Assembly: GCA_043228905.1 (NCBI GenBank)
Contig: JBHGNT010000024.1
Location: 62,001-126,000 of the forward strand
Length of the DNA: 64,000 nucleotides
Reading direction: 5' to 3'
Origin: Azolla caroliniana
Taxonomy: Eukaryota > Polypodiophyta
Below the pieces are notes generated by a model, which made no database searches, had not been told where the DNA came from, and worked only from the letters and a program-made list of their open reading frames with translations. Shown here one piece after another: positions 52,311 through 63,592 of the stretch (position 1 is its first letter; each line of letters opens with the position of its first letter). Both the position numbers and the translations under genes were made by a program.

Positions 52311-53991
52311 AATGTTCATACCTGGCTCGTGTGATATCGGATTTTTGTGTTCAAACATGCGAATCGAAGCTAACAACGCTACCTATGATATGGAATTAAA
52401 AAATCAAGAATTTGAAACTCAGGTCGAGAGATGTGACGAAATTACCAAATTTGAGAAATGATTTGAGAGGAGCCCTTGAGTAAATTAAAATGTTCATATC
52501 GGGCTCGTGTGATATCGGATTTTTGTGTTCAAACATGCAAATCGAAGCTAACAATGCGACCTATGATATGGAATTAAAAAATCAAGAATTTGAAACTCAG
52601 GTCGAGAGATGTGACGAAATTACCAAATTTGAGGAGGGAGTTGAGAGGAGCCCTTGAGTAAATTAAAATGTTCATACCTGGCTCGTGTGATATCGGATTA
52701 TTGTGTTTAAACATGCAAATCGAAGCTAACAACGCTACCTATGATATGGAATTAAAAAATCAAGAATTTGAGACTCAGGTCGAGAGACATGACGAAAATA
52801 GCAAACTTGAGGAGGGAGTTGAGAGGAGCCCTTGAGTAAAGTAAAATGTTCATACCTGGCTCGTGTGATATCGGATTTTTGTGTTCAAACATGCGAATCG
52901 AAGCTGGCGACGCTACCTATGATATGGAATTAAAAAATCAAGATTTTGAAACTCAGGTCGAGAGACATGACGAAAATAGCAAACTTGAGGAGGGAGTTGA
53001 GAGGAGCCCTTGAGTTAATTAAAATGTTCATACCTGGCTCGTGTGGTACCGGATTTTTGTGTTCAAACATGCGAATCGAAGCTAACAATGCTAGCTATGA
53101 TATGGAATTAAAAAATCAAGATTCTAAAACTCAAGTCCAGAGACATGACGAAAATAGCAAACTTGAGGAGGGAGTTGAGAGGAGCCCTTGAGTAAATTAA
53201 AATGTTCATACCTGGCTCGTGTGATATGGATTTTTGTGTTCAAACATGCGAATCGAAGCTAACAACGCTAGCTATGATATGGAATTAAAAAATCAAGAAT
53301 TTGAAACTCAGGTCGAGAGACATGACGAAATTACCAAATTTGAGGAGTGATTTGAGAGGAGCCCTTGAATAAATTAAAATGTTCATATCGGGCTCGTGTG
53401 ATATCGGATTTTTGTGTTCAAACATGCAAATCGAAGCTAACAACGCTACCTATGATATGGAATTAAAAAATCAAGATTTTGAAACTCAGGTCGAGAGACA
53501 TGATGAAAATAGCAAACTTGAGGAGGGAGTTGAGAAGAGCCCTTGAGTAAATTAAAATGTTCATACCTGGCTCGTGTGATATCGGATTTTTGTGTTCAAA
53601 CATGCGAATCGAAGCTAACAACGCTAGCTATGATATGGAATTAAAAATCAAGAATTTGAAACTCAGGTCGAGAGACATGATGAAAATAGCAAACTTGAGG
53701 AGGGAGTTGAGAGGAGCCCTTGAGTAAAGTAAAATGTTCATACCTGGCTCGTGTGATATCGGATTTTTGTGTTCAAACATGTGAATCGAAGCTGGCGACG
53801 CTACCTATGATATGGAATTAAAAAATCAAGATTTTGAAACTCAGGTCGAGAGACATGACGAAAATAGCAATCTTGAGGAGGGAGTTGAGAGGAGCCCTTG
53901 AGTTAATTAAAATGTTCATACCTGGCTCGTGTGGTATCGGATTTTTGTGTTCAAACATGCGAATCGAAGCTAACAATGCTAGCTATGATAT
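52311..53991 (+). repeat. Right-domain monomers with the ggattattg / ctggcgac module
   Basis: The ordered module tgagaaatgattt, ggattattg, gagtaaagtaaaatg, gctggcgacgctacc, gagttaatt, ggtaccgg with gattctaaaactc reappears here after being absent from about 20.3-52 kb. Part of it is repeated near 53.7-53.95 kb. One monomer near 53,641 has A5 instead of A6 (aattaaaaatcaag), a one-base deletion that is also seen in the spacing of neighbouring markers. Confidence 0.8.
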
Positions 53992-55769
53992 GGAATTAAA
54001 AAATCAAGAATTTGAAACTCAGGTCGAGAGATGTGACGAAATTACCAAATTTGAGAAATGATTTGAGAGGAGCCCTTGAGTAAATTAAAATGTTCATATC
54101 GGGCTCGTGTGATATCGGATTTTTGTGTTCAAACATGCAAATCGAAGCTAACAATGCTACCTATGATATGGAATTAAAAAATCAAGAATTTGAAACTCAG
54201 GTCGAGAGATGTGACGAAATTACCAAATTTGAGGAGTGAGTTGAGAAGAGCTAGTAGGTAAATTAAAATGTTCATATCGGGCTCGTGTGATATCGGATTA
54301 TTGTGTTCAAACATGCAAATCGAAGCTAACAACGCTACCTATGATATGGAATTAAAAAATCAAGAATTTGAAACTCAGGTCGAGAGACATGACGAAAATA
54401 GCAAACTTGAGGAGGGAGTTGAGAGGAGCCCTTGAGTAAAGTAAAATGTTCATACCTGGCTCGTGTGATATCGGATTTTTGTGTTCAAACATGTGAATCG
54501 AAGCTGGCGACGCTACCTATGATATGGAATTAAAAAATCAAGATTTTGAAACTCAGGTCGAGAGACATGACGAAAATAGCAAACTTGAGGAGGGAGTTGA
54601 GAGGAGCCCTTGAGTTAATTAAAATGTTCATACCTGGCTCGTGTGGTATCGGATTTTTGTGTTCAAACATGCGAATCGAAGCTAACAATGCTAGCTATGA
54701 TATGGAATTAAAAAATCAAGATTTTGAAACTCAGGTCCAGAGACATGACGAAAATAGCAAACTTGAGGAGGGAGTTGAGAGGAGCCCTTGAGTAAATTAA
54801 AATGTTCATACCTGGCTCGTGTGATATGGATTTTTGTGTTCAAACATGCGAATCGAAGCTAACAACGCTAGCTATGATATGGAATTAAAAAATCAAGAAT
54901 TTGAAACTCAGGTCGAGAGACATGACGAAATTACCAAATTTGAGGAGTGATTTGAGAGGAGCCCTTGAGTAAATTAAAATGTTCATATCGGGCTCGTGTG
55001 ATATCGGATTTTTGTGTTCAAACATGCAAATCGAAGCTAACAACGCTACCTATGATATGGAATTAAAAAATCAAGATTTTGAAACTCAGGTCGAGAGACA
55101 TGACGAAAATAGCAAACTTGAGGAGGGAGTTGAGAGGAGCCCTTGAGTTAATTAAAATGTTCATACCTGGCTCGTGTGGTACCGGATTTTTGTGTTCAAA
55201 CATGCGAATCGAAGCTAACAATGCTAGCTATGATATGGAATTAAAAAATCAAGATTCTAAAACTCAAGTCCAGAGACATGACGAAAATAGCAAACTTGAG
55301 GAGGGAGTTGAGAGGAGCCCTTGAGTAAATTAAAATGTTCATACCTGGCTCGTGTGATATGGATTTTTGTGTTCAAACATGCAAATCGAAGCTAACAACG
55401 CTAGCTATGAGATGGAATTAAAAAATCAAGATTTTGAAACTCAGGTCGAGAGACATGATGAAAATAGCAAACTTGAGGAGGGAGTTGAGAAGAGCCCTTG
55501 AGTAAATTAAAATGTTCATACCTGGCTCGTGTGATATCGGATTTTTGTGTTCAAACATGCGAATCGAAGCTAACAACGCTACCTATGATATGGAATTAAA
55601 AAATCAAGATTTTGAAACTCAGGTCAGGAGACATGACGAAAATAGCAAACTTGAGGAGGGAGTTGAGAGGAGCCCTTGAGTAAATTAAAATGTTCATACC
55701 TGGCTCGTGTGATATCGGATTTTTGTGTTCAAACATGCAAATCGAAGCTAACAACGCTAGCTATGAGAT
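53992..55769 (+). repeat. 10-monomer tandem duplication (1,778 bp), copy 1
   Basis: Bases 53,992-55,444 match 55,770-57,222 with a constant 1,778-bp offset, including tgagaaatgattt, ggattattg, gagtaaagtaaaatg, atgtgaatcg with gctggcgac, gattttgaaactcaggtccag and ggtaccgg. Copy 1 begins where a gctagctatgatatgg monomer passes into gaatttgaaactc with gagatgtgacg. Confidence 0.88.
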
Positions 55770-57222
55770 GGAATTAAAAAATCAAGAATTTGAAACTCAG
55801 GTCGAGAGATGTGACGAAATTACCAAATTTGAGAAATGATTTGAGAGGAGCCCTTGAGTAAATTAAAATGTTCATATCGGGCTCGTGTGATATCGGATTT
55901 TTGTGTTCAAACATGCAAATCGAAGCTAACAATGCTACCTATGATATGGAATTAAAAAATCAAGAATTTGAAACTCAGGTCGAGAGATGTGACGAAATTA
56001 CCAAATTTGAGGAGTGAGTTGAGAAGAGCTAGTAGGTAAATTAAAATGTTCATATCGGGCTCGTGTGATATCGGATTATTGTGTTCAAACATGCAAATCG
56101 AAGCTAACAACGCTACCTATGATATGGAATTAAAAAATCAAGAATTTGAAACTCAGGTCGAGAGACATGACGAAAATAGCAAACTTGAGGAGGGAGTTGA
56201 GAGGAGCCCTTGAGTAAAGTAAAATGTTCATACCTGGCTCGTGTGATATCGGATTTTTGTGTTCAAACATGTGAATCGAAGCTGGCGACGCTACCTATGA
56301 TATGGAATTAAAAAATCAAGATTTTGAAACTCAGGTCGAGAGACATGACGAAAATAGCAAACTTGAGGAGGGAGTTGAGAGGAGCCCTTGAGTTAATTAA
56401 AATGTTCATACCTGGCTCGTGTGGTATCGGATTTTTGTGTTCAAACATGCGAATCGAAGCTAACAATGCTAGCTATGATATGGAATTAAAAAATCAAGAT
56501 TTTGAAACTCAGGTCCAGAGACATGACGAAAATAGCAAACTTGAGGAGGGAGTTGAGAGGAGCCCTTGAGTAAATTAAAATGTTCATACCTGGCTCGTGT
56601 GATATGGATTTTTGTGTTCAAACATGCGAATCGAAGCTAACAACGCTAGCTATGATATGGAATTAAAAAATCAAGAATTTGAAACTCAGGTCGAGAGACA
56701 TGACGAAATTACCAAATTTGAGGAGTGATTTGAGAGGAGCCCTTGAGTAAATTAAAATGTTCATATCGGGCTCGTGTGATATCGGATTTTTGTGTTCAAA
56801 CATGCAAATCGAAGCTAACAACGCTACCTATGATATGGAATTAAAAAATCAAGATTTTGAAACTCAGGTCGAGAGACATGACGAAAATAGCAAACTTGAG
56901 GAGGGAGTTGAGAGGAGCCCTTGAGTTAATTAAAATGTTCATACCTGGCTCGTGTGGTACCGGATTTTTGTGTTCAAACATGCGAATCGAAGCTAACAAT
57001 GCTAGCTATGATATGGAATTAAAAAATCAAGATTCTAAAACTCAAGTCCAGAGACATGACGAAAATAGCAAACTTGAGGAGGGAGTTGAGAGGAGCCCTT
57101 GAGTAAATTAAAATGTTCATACCTGGCTCGTGTGATATGGATTTTTGTGTTCAAACATGCAAATCGAAGCTAACAACGCTAGCTATGAGATGGAATTAAA
57201 AAATCAAGATTTTGAAACTCAG
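55770..57222 (+). repeat. 10-monomer tandem duplication, copy 2 (about 82% complete)
   Basis: Second copy of 53,992-55,444. I noticed no clear difference within the matching part. It ends at 57,222, where cagctcgag replaces caggtcgag. Confidence 0.88.
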
Positions 57223-58535
57223 CTCGAGAGACATGACGAAAATAGCAAACTTGAGGAAGGAGTTGAGAAGAGCTAGTAGGTCAATTAAAATGTTCATACC
57301 TGGCTCGTGTCATATCCGATTTTTGTGTTCAAACATGGGAATCGAAGCTAACAACGCTAGCTATGATATGGAATTAAAAAATCAACATTTTGAAACTCAT
57401 GTCGAGAGATGTGACGAAATTACCAAATTTGAGGAGTGAGTTGAGAAGAGCTAGTAGGTAAATTAAAATGTTCATACCTGGCTCGTGTCATGACGAAATT
57501 ACCAAATTTGAGGAGTGATTTGAGAGGAGCCCTTGAGTAAATTAAAATGTTCATATCGGGCTCGTGTGATATCGGATTTTTGTGTTCAAACATGCAAATC
57601 GAAGCTAACAACGCTACCTATGATATGGAAATAAAAAATCAAGATTTTGAAACTCAGGTCGAGAGACATGATGAAAATAGCAACCTTGAGGAGGGAGTTG
57701 AGAAGAGCCCTTGAGTAAATTAAAATGTTCATACCTGGCTCGTGTGATATCGGATTTTTGTGTTCAAACATGCGAATCGAAGCTAACAACGCTAGCTATG
57801 ATATGGAATTAAAAAATCAAGATTCTAAAACTCAAGTCCAGAGACATGACGAAAATAGCAAACTTGAGGAGGGAGTTGAGAGGAGCCCTTGAGTAAATTA
57901 AAATGTTCATACCTGGCTCGTGTGATATGGATTTTTGTGTTCAAACATGCAAATCGAAGCTAACAACGCTAGCTATGAGATGGAATTAAAAAATCAAGAT
58001 TTTGAAACTCAGGTCGAGAGACATGATGAAAATAGCAAACTTGAGGAGGGAGTTGAGAAGAGCCCTTGAGTAAATTAAAATGTTCATACCTGGCTCGTGT
58101 GATATCGGATTTTTGTGTTCAAACATGCGAATCGAAGCTAACAACGCTACCTATGATATGGAATTAAAAAATCAAGATTTTGAAACTCAGGTCAGGAGAC
58201 ATGACGAAAATAGCAAACTTGAGGAAGGAGTTGAGAGGAGCCCTTGAGTAAATTAAAATGTTCATACCTGGCTCGTGTGATATCGGATTTTTGTGTTCAA
58301 ACATGCAAATCGAAGCTAACAACGCTAGCTATGAGATGGAATTAAAAAATCAAGATTTCGAAACTCAGGTCGAGAGACATGACGAAATTACCAAATTTGA
58401 GGAGTGAGTTGAGAAGAGGTAGTAGGTAAATTAAAATGTTCATACCTGGCTCGTGTGATATCGGATTTTTGTGTTCAAACATGCAAATCGAAGCTAACAA
58501 CGCTACCTATGATATGGAATTAAAAAATCAAGATT
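57212..58535 (+). repeat. 1,324-bp duplication carrying the truncated monomer, copy 1
   Basis: Bases 57,212 to about 58,070 resemble 58,536 to about 59,400: a cagctcgag monomer, an atgggaatcg monomer, the 79-bp remnant and then a monomer with the private state atagcaaccttgagg (near 57,679 and 59,003). The offset, 8 x 178 - 99 - 1, fits exactly one truncation and one gatatgg deletion. The rest of the unit (58.07-58.53 kb) has gatttcgaaactc, seen once. Confidence 0.8.
57465..57543 (+). repeat. Truncated 79-bp monomer, copy 1
   Basis: Reads ggctcgtgtcatgacgaaat: monomer positions 1-27 are joined directly to positions 127-178, removing 99 bp. The joint lies on a shared cat (gtgtcat at 21-27, gacat at 122-126), so a microhomology-mediated deletion in a gtgtcat-type monomer is the simplest origin. 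The 178-bp periodicity resumes on both sides. Confidence 0.92.
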
Positions 58536-59400
58536 TTGAAACTCAGCTCGAGAGACATGACGAAAATAGCAAACTTGAGGAAGGAGTTGAGAAGAGCTAG
58601 TAGGTCAATTAAAATGTTCATACCTGGCTCGTGTCATATCCGATTTTTGTGTTCAAACATGGGAATCGAAGCTAACAACGCTAGCTATGATATGGAATTA
58701 AAAAATCAACATTTTGAAACTCATGTCGAGAGATGTGACGAAATTACCAAATTTGAGGAGTGAGTTGAGAAGAGCTAGTAGGTAAATTAAAATGTTCATA
58801 CCTGGCTCGTGTCATGACGAAATTACCAAATTTGAGGAGTGAGTTGAGAAGAGCCCTTGAGTAAATTAAAATGTTCATACCTGGCTCGTGTCATATCGGA
58901 TTTTTGTGTTCAAACATGCGAATCGAAGCTAACAACGCTAGCTATGAGATGGAATTAAAAAATCAAGATTTTGAAACTCAGGTCGAGAGACATGATGAAA
59001 ATAGCAACCTTGAGGAGGGAGTTGAGAAGAGCCCTTGAGTAAATTAAAATGTTCATACCTGGCTCGTGTGATATCGGATTTTTGTGTTCAAACATGCGAA
59101 TCGAAGCTAACAACGCTAGCTATGATATGGAATTAAAAAATCAAGATTTTGAAACTCATGTCGAGAGACATGACGAAAATAGCAAACTTGAGGAGGGAGT
59201 TGAGAGGAGCCCTTGAGTAAATTAAAATGTTCATACCTGGCTCGTGTGATATTGGATTTTTGTGTTCAAACATGCAAATCGAAGCTAACAACGCTAGCTA
59301 TGAGATGGAATTAAAAAATCAAGATTTTGAAACTCAGGTCGAGAGACATGATGAAAATAGCAAACTTGAGGAGGGAGTTGAGAAGAGCCCTTGAGTAAAT
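58536..59400 (+). repeat. 1,324-bp duplication carrying the truncated monomer, copy 2
   Basis: Second copy, with more differences than other local duplications: gctcgtgtcatatcgg instead of ttcatatcgggctcg after the remnant, gagatgg for gatatgg, gatattgg for gatatgg, and gaaactcatg in place of the gattctaaaac state. It is therefore an older duplication or one later altered by conversion. Confidence 0.75.
58789..58867 (+). repeat. Truncated 79-bp monomer, copy 2
   Basis: Has the same internal joint as the monomer at 57,465 (gtgtcatgacgaaattacc) and is preceded by the same atgggaatcg monomer. It differs after the joint, ending gagtgagttgagaagag where the first ends gagtgatttgagagg. Because the surrounding monomers are also shared, the deletion probably happened once and was then duplicated. 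Confidence 0.92.
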
Positions 59401-61702
59401 TAAAATGTTCATACCTGGCTCGTGTGATATCGGATTTTTGTGTTCAAACATGCGAATCGAAGCTAACAACGCTACCTATGATATGGAATTAAAAAATCAA
59501 GAATTTGAAACTCAGGTCGAGAGATGTGACGAAATTACCAAATTTGAGAAATGATTTGAGAGGAGCCCTTGAGTAAATTAAAATGTTCATATCGGGCTCG
59601 TGTGATATCGGATTTTTGTGTTCAAACATGCAAATCGAAGCTAACAATGCTACCTATGATATGGAATTAAAAAATCAAGAATTTGAAACTCAGGTCGAGA
59701 GATGTGACGAAATTACCAAATTTGAGGAGTGAGTTGAGAAGAGCTAGTAGGTAAATTAAAATGTTCACATCGGGCTCGTGTGATATCGGATTATTGTGTT
59801 TAAACATGCAAATCGAAGCTAACAACGCTACCTATGATATGGAATTAAAAAATCAAGAATTTGAAACTCAGGTCGAGAGACATGACGAAAATAGCAAACT
59901 TGAGGAGGGAGTTGAGAGGAGCCCTTGAGTAAAGTAAAATGTTCATACCTGGCTCGTGTGATATCGGATTTTTGTGTTCAAACATGCGAATCGAAGCTGG
60001 CGACGCTACCTATGATATGGAATTAAAAAATCAAGATTTTGAAACTCAGGTCGAGAGACATGACGAAAATAGCAAACTTGAGGAGGGAGTTGAGAGGAGC
60101 CCTTGAGTTAATTAAAATGTTCATACCTGGCTCGTGTGGTACCGGATTTTTGTGTTCAAACATGCGAATCGAAGCTAACAATGCTAGCTATGATATGGAA
60201 TTAAAAAATCAAGATTCTAAAACTCAAGTCCAGAGACATGACGAAAATAGCAAACTTGAGGAGGGAGTTAAGAGTAGCCCTTGAGTAAATTAAAATGTTC
60301 ATACCTGGCTCGTGTGATAAGGATTTTTGTGTTCAAACATGCGAATCAAAGCTAACAACGCTAGCTATGATATGGAATTAAAAAATCAAGAATTTGAAAC
60401 TCAGGTCGAGAGACATGACGAAATTACCAAATTTGAGGAGTGATTTGAGAGGAGCCCTTGAGTAAATTAAAATGTTCATATCGGGCTCGTGTGATATCGG
60501 ATTTTTGTGTTCAAACATGCAAATCGAAGCTAACAACGCTACCTATGATATGGAATTAAAAAATCAAGATTTTGAAACTCAGGTCGAGAGACATGATGAA
60601 AATAGCAAACTTGAGGAGGGAGTTGAGAAGAGCCCTTGAGTAAATTAAAATGTTCATACCTGGCTCGTGTGATATCGGATTTTTGTGTTCAAACATGCGA
60701 ATCGAAGCTAACAACGCTAGCTATGATATGGAATTAAAAAATCAAGATTTTGAAACTCATGTCGAGAGACATGACGAAAATAGCAAACTTGAGGAGGGAG
60801 TTGAGAGGAGCCCTTGAGTAAATTAAAATGTTCATACCTGGCTCGTGTGATATGGATTTTTGTGTTCAAACATGCAAATCGAAGCTAACAACGCTAGCTA
60901 TGAGATGGAATTAAAAAATCAAGATTTTGAAACTCAGGTCGAGAGACATGATGAAAATAGCAAACTTGAGGAGGGAGTTGAGAAGAGTCCTTGAGTAAAT
61001 TAAAATGTTCATACCTGGCTCGTGTGATATCGGATTTTTGTGTTCAAACATGCGAATCGAAGCTAACAACGCTGCCTATGATATGGAATTAAAAAATCAA
61101 GAATTTGAAACTCAGGTCGAGAGACATGACGAAAATAGAAAATTTGAGGAGTGATTTGAGAGGAGCCCTTGAGTAAATTAAAATGTTCATATCGGGCTCG
61201 TGTGATATCGGATTTTTGTGTTCAAACATGCGCATCGAAGCTAACAACGCTACCTATGATATGGAATTAAAAAATCAAGATTTTGATCCTCAGGTCGAGA
61301 GACATGACGAAAATAGCAAACTTGAGGAGGGAGTTGAGAGGAGCCCTTGAGTAAATTAAAATGTTCATACCTAGCTCGTGTGATATCGGATTTTTGTGTT
61401 CAAACATGCGAATCGAAGCTAACAACGCTACCTATGATATGGAATTAAAAAATCAAGATTTTGAAACTCAGGTCGAGAGACATGACGAAAATAGCAAACT
61501 TGAGGAGGCAGTTGAGAGGAGCCCTTGAGTAAATTAAAATGTTCATACCTAGCTCGTGTGATATCGGATTTTTGTGTTCAAACATGCGAATCGAAGCTAA
61601 CAACGCTACCTATGATATGGAATTAAAAAATCAAGATTTTGAAACTCAGGTCGAGAGACATGACGAAAATAGCAAACTTGAGGAAGGAGTTGAGAGGAGC
61701 CC
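59401..61702 (+). repeat. Right-domain mixed monomers
   Basis: Contains another copy of the tgagaaatgattt / ggattattg / gagtaaagtaaaatg / gctggcgac / gagttaatt / ggtaccgg module (59.5-60.3 kb) and three cctagctcg or related monomers at 61.2-61.7 kb. Private changes include gttcacatcggg, gtgataaggattttt, gcgaatcaaagc, tttgatcctcagg and gaggaggcagttg. The module here lies 2,134 bp (12 monomers) before that at 62.0-62.4 kb. No gene or unique DNA is present. Confidence 0.75.
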
Positions 61703-62769
61703 TTGAGTAAATTAAAATGTTCATACCTGGCTCGTGTGATATCGGATTTTTGTGTTCAAACATGCGAATCGAAGCTAACAACGCTACCTATGATATGGAA
61801 TTAAAAAATAAGGAATTTGAAACTCAGGTCGAGAGACATGACGAAATTACCAAATTTGAGGAGTGATTTGAGAGGAGCCCTTGAGTAAATTAAAATGTTC
61901 ATATCGGGCTCGTGTGATATCGGATTTTTGTGTTCAAACATGCGAATCGAAGCTAACAACGCTAGCTATGATATGGAATTAAAAAATCAAGAATTTGAAA
62001 CTCAGGTCGAGAGACATGACGAAAATAGCAAACTTGAGGAGGGAGTTGAGAGGAGCCCTTGAGTAAAGTAAAATGTTCATACCTGGCTCGTGTGATATCG
62101 GATTTTTGTGTTCAAACATGCGAATCGAAGCTGGCGACGCTACCTATGATATGGAATTAAAAAATCAAGATTTTGAAACTCAGGTCGAGAGACATGACGA
62201 AAATAGCAAACTTGAGGAGGGAGTTGAGAGGAGCCCTTGAGTTAATTAAAATGTTCATACCTGGCTCGTGTGGTACCGGATTTTTGTGTTCAAACATGCG
62301 AATCGAAGCTAACAATGCTAGCTATGATATGGAATTAAAAAATCAAGATTCTAAAACTCAAGTCCAGAGACATGACGAAAATAGCAAACTTGAGGAGGGA
62401 GTTAAGAGTAGCCCTTGAGTAAATTAAAATGTTCATACCTGGCTCGTGTGATATGGATTTTTGTGTTCAAACATGCGAATCGAAGCTAACAACGCTAGCT
62501 ATGATATGGAATTAAAAAATCAAGATTCTAAAACTCAAGTCCAGAGACATGACGAAAATAGCAAACTTGAGGAGGGAGTTAAGAGTAGCCCTTGAGTAAA
62601 TTAAAATGTTCATACCTGGCTCGTGTGATATCGGATTTTTGTGTTCAAACATGCAAATCGAAGCTAACAACGCTACCTATGATATGGAATTAAAAAATCA
62701 AGATTTTGAAACTCAGGTCGAGAGACATGATGAAAATAGCAAACTTGAGGAGGGAGTTGAGAAGAGCCC
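61703..62769 (+). repeat. 6-monomer tandem duplication (1,067 bp), right domain, copy 1
   Basis: Bases 61,703-62,525 match 62,770-63,592 with one difference noticed (gctacc here, gctagc there). Shared private states are aaaaaataaggaatttg, ggtaccgg at 62,272 and 63,339, and gagttaagagtagccc. This is a different unit from the 1,067-bp duplications in the left domain, although both contain gagttaatt monomers. Confidence 0.87.
62347..62630 (+). repeat. Single-monomer tandem duplication (177 bp)
   Basis: gattctaaaactcaagtcc at 62,347 recurs at 62,524, and both are followed by gagttaagagtagccc and the same junction. Homology ends near 62,630, where the first copy continues gatatggattt and the second gatatcggattt. 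This is the only adjacent pair of gattctaaaac monomers I noticed. It is absent from the otherwise matching copy at 63.4-63.6 kb, so it arose after, or was lost since, the 6-monomer duplication. Confidence 0.8.
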
Positions 62770-63592
62770 TTGAGTAAATTAAAATGTTCATACCTGGCTC
62801 GTGTGATATCGGATTTTTGTGTTCAAACATGCGAATCGAAGCTAACAACGCTAGCTATGATATGGAATTAAAAAATAAGGAATTTGAAACTCAGGTCGAG
62901 AGACATGACGAAATTACCAAATTTGAGGAGTGATTTGAGAGGAGCCCTTGAGTAAATTAAAATGTTCATATCGGGCTCGTGTGATATCGGATTTTTGTGT
63001 TCAAACATGCGAATCGAAGCTAACAACGCTAGCTATGATATGGAATTAAAAAATCAAGAATTTGAAACTCAGGTCGAGAGACATGACGAAAATAGCAAAC
63101 TTGAGGAGGGAGTTGAGAGGAGCCCTTGAGTAAAGTAAAATGTTCATACCTGGCTCGTGTGATATCGGATTTTTGTGTTCAAACATGCGAATCGAAGCTG
63201 GCGACGCTACCTATGATATGGAATTAAAAAATCAAGATTTTGAAACTCAGGTCGAGAGACATGACGAAAATAGCAAACTTGAGGAGGGAGTTGAGAGGAG
63301 CCCTTGAGTTAATTAAAATGTTCATACCTGGCTCGTGTGGTACCGGATTTTTGTGTTCAAACATGCGAATCGAAGCTAACAATGCTAGCTATGATATGGA
63401 ATTAAAAAATCAAGATTCTAAAACTCAAGTCCAGAGACATGACGAAAATAGCAAACTTGAGGAGGGAGTTAAGAGTAGCCCTTGAGTAAATTAAAATGTT
63501 CATACCTGGCTCGTGTGATATGGATTTTTGTGTTCAAACATGCGAATCGAAGCTAACAACGCTAGCTATGATATGGAATTAAAAAATCAAGA
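62770..63592 (+). repeat. 6-monomer tandem duplication, right domain, copy 2
   Basis: Second copy of 61,703-62,525. It departs at about 63,593, where it reads aagaatttgaaac while copy 1 enters a duplicated gattctaaaactc monomer. The remaining bases to the window end are ordinary ttcatatcggg and caaatcg monomers. Confidence 0.87.

Noticed and set aside
57420-57611. Possible inverted or foreign segment around 57.48 kb because the sequence looks irregular
   Set aside because: It resolves into a forward monomer with a 99-bp internal deletion; both flanks are in normal orientation and phase.
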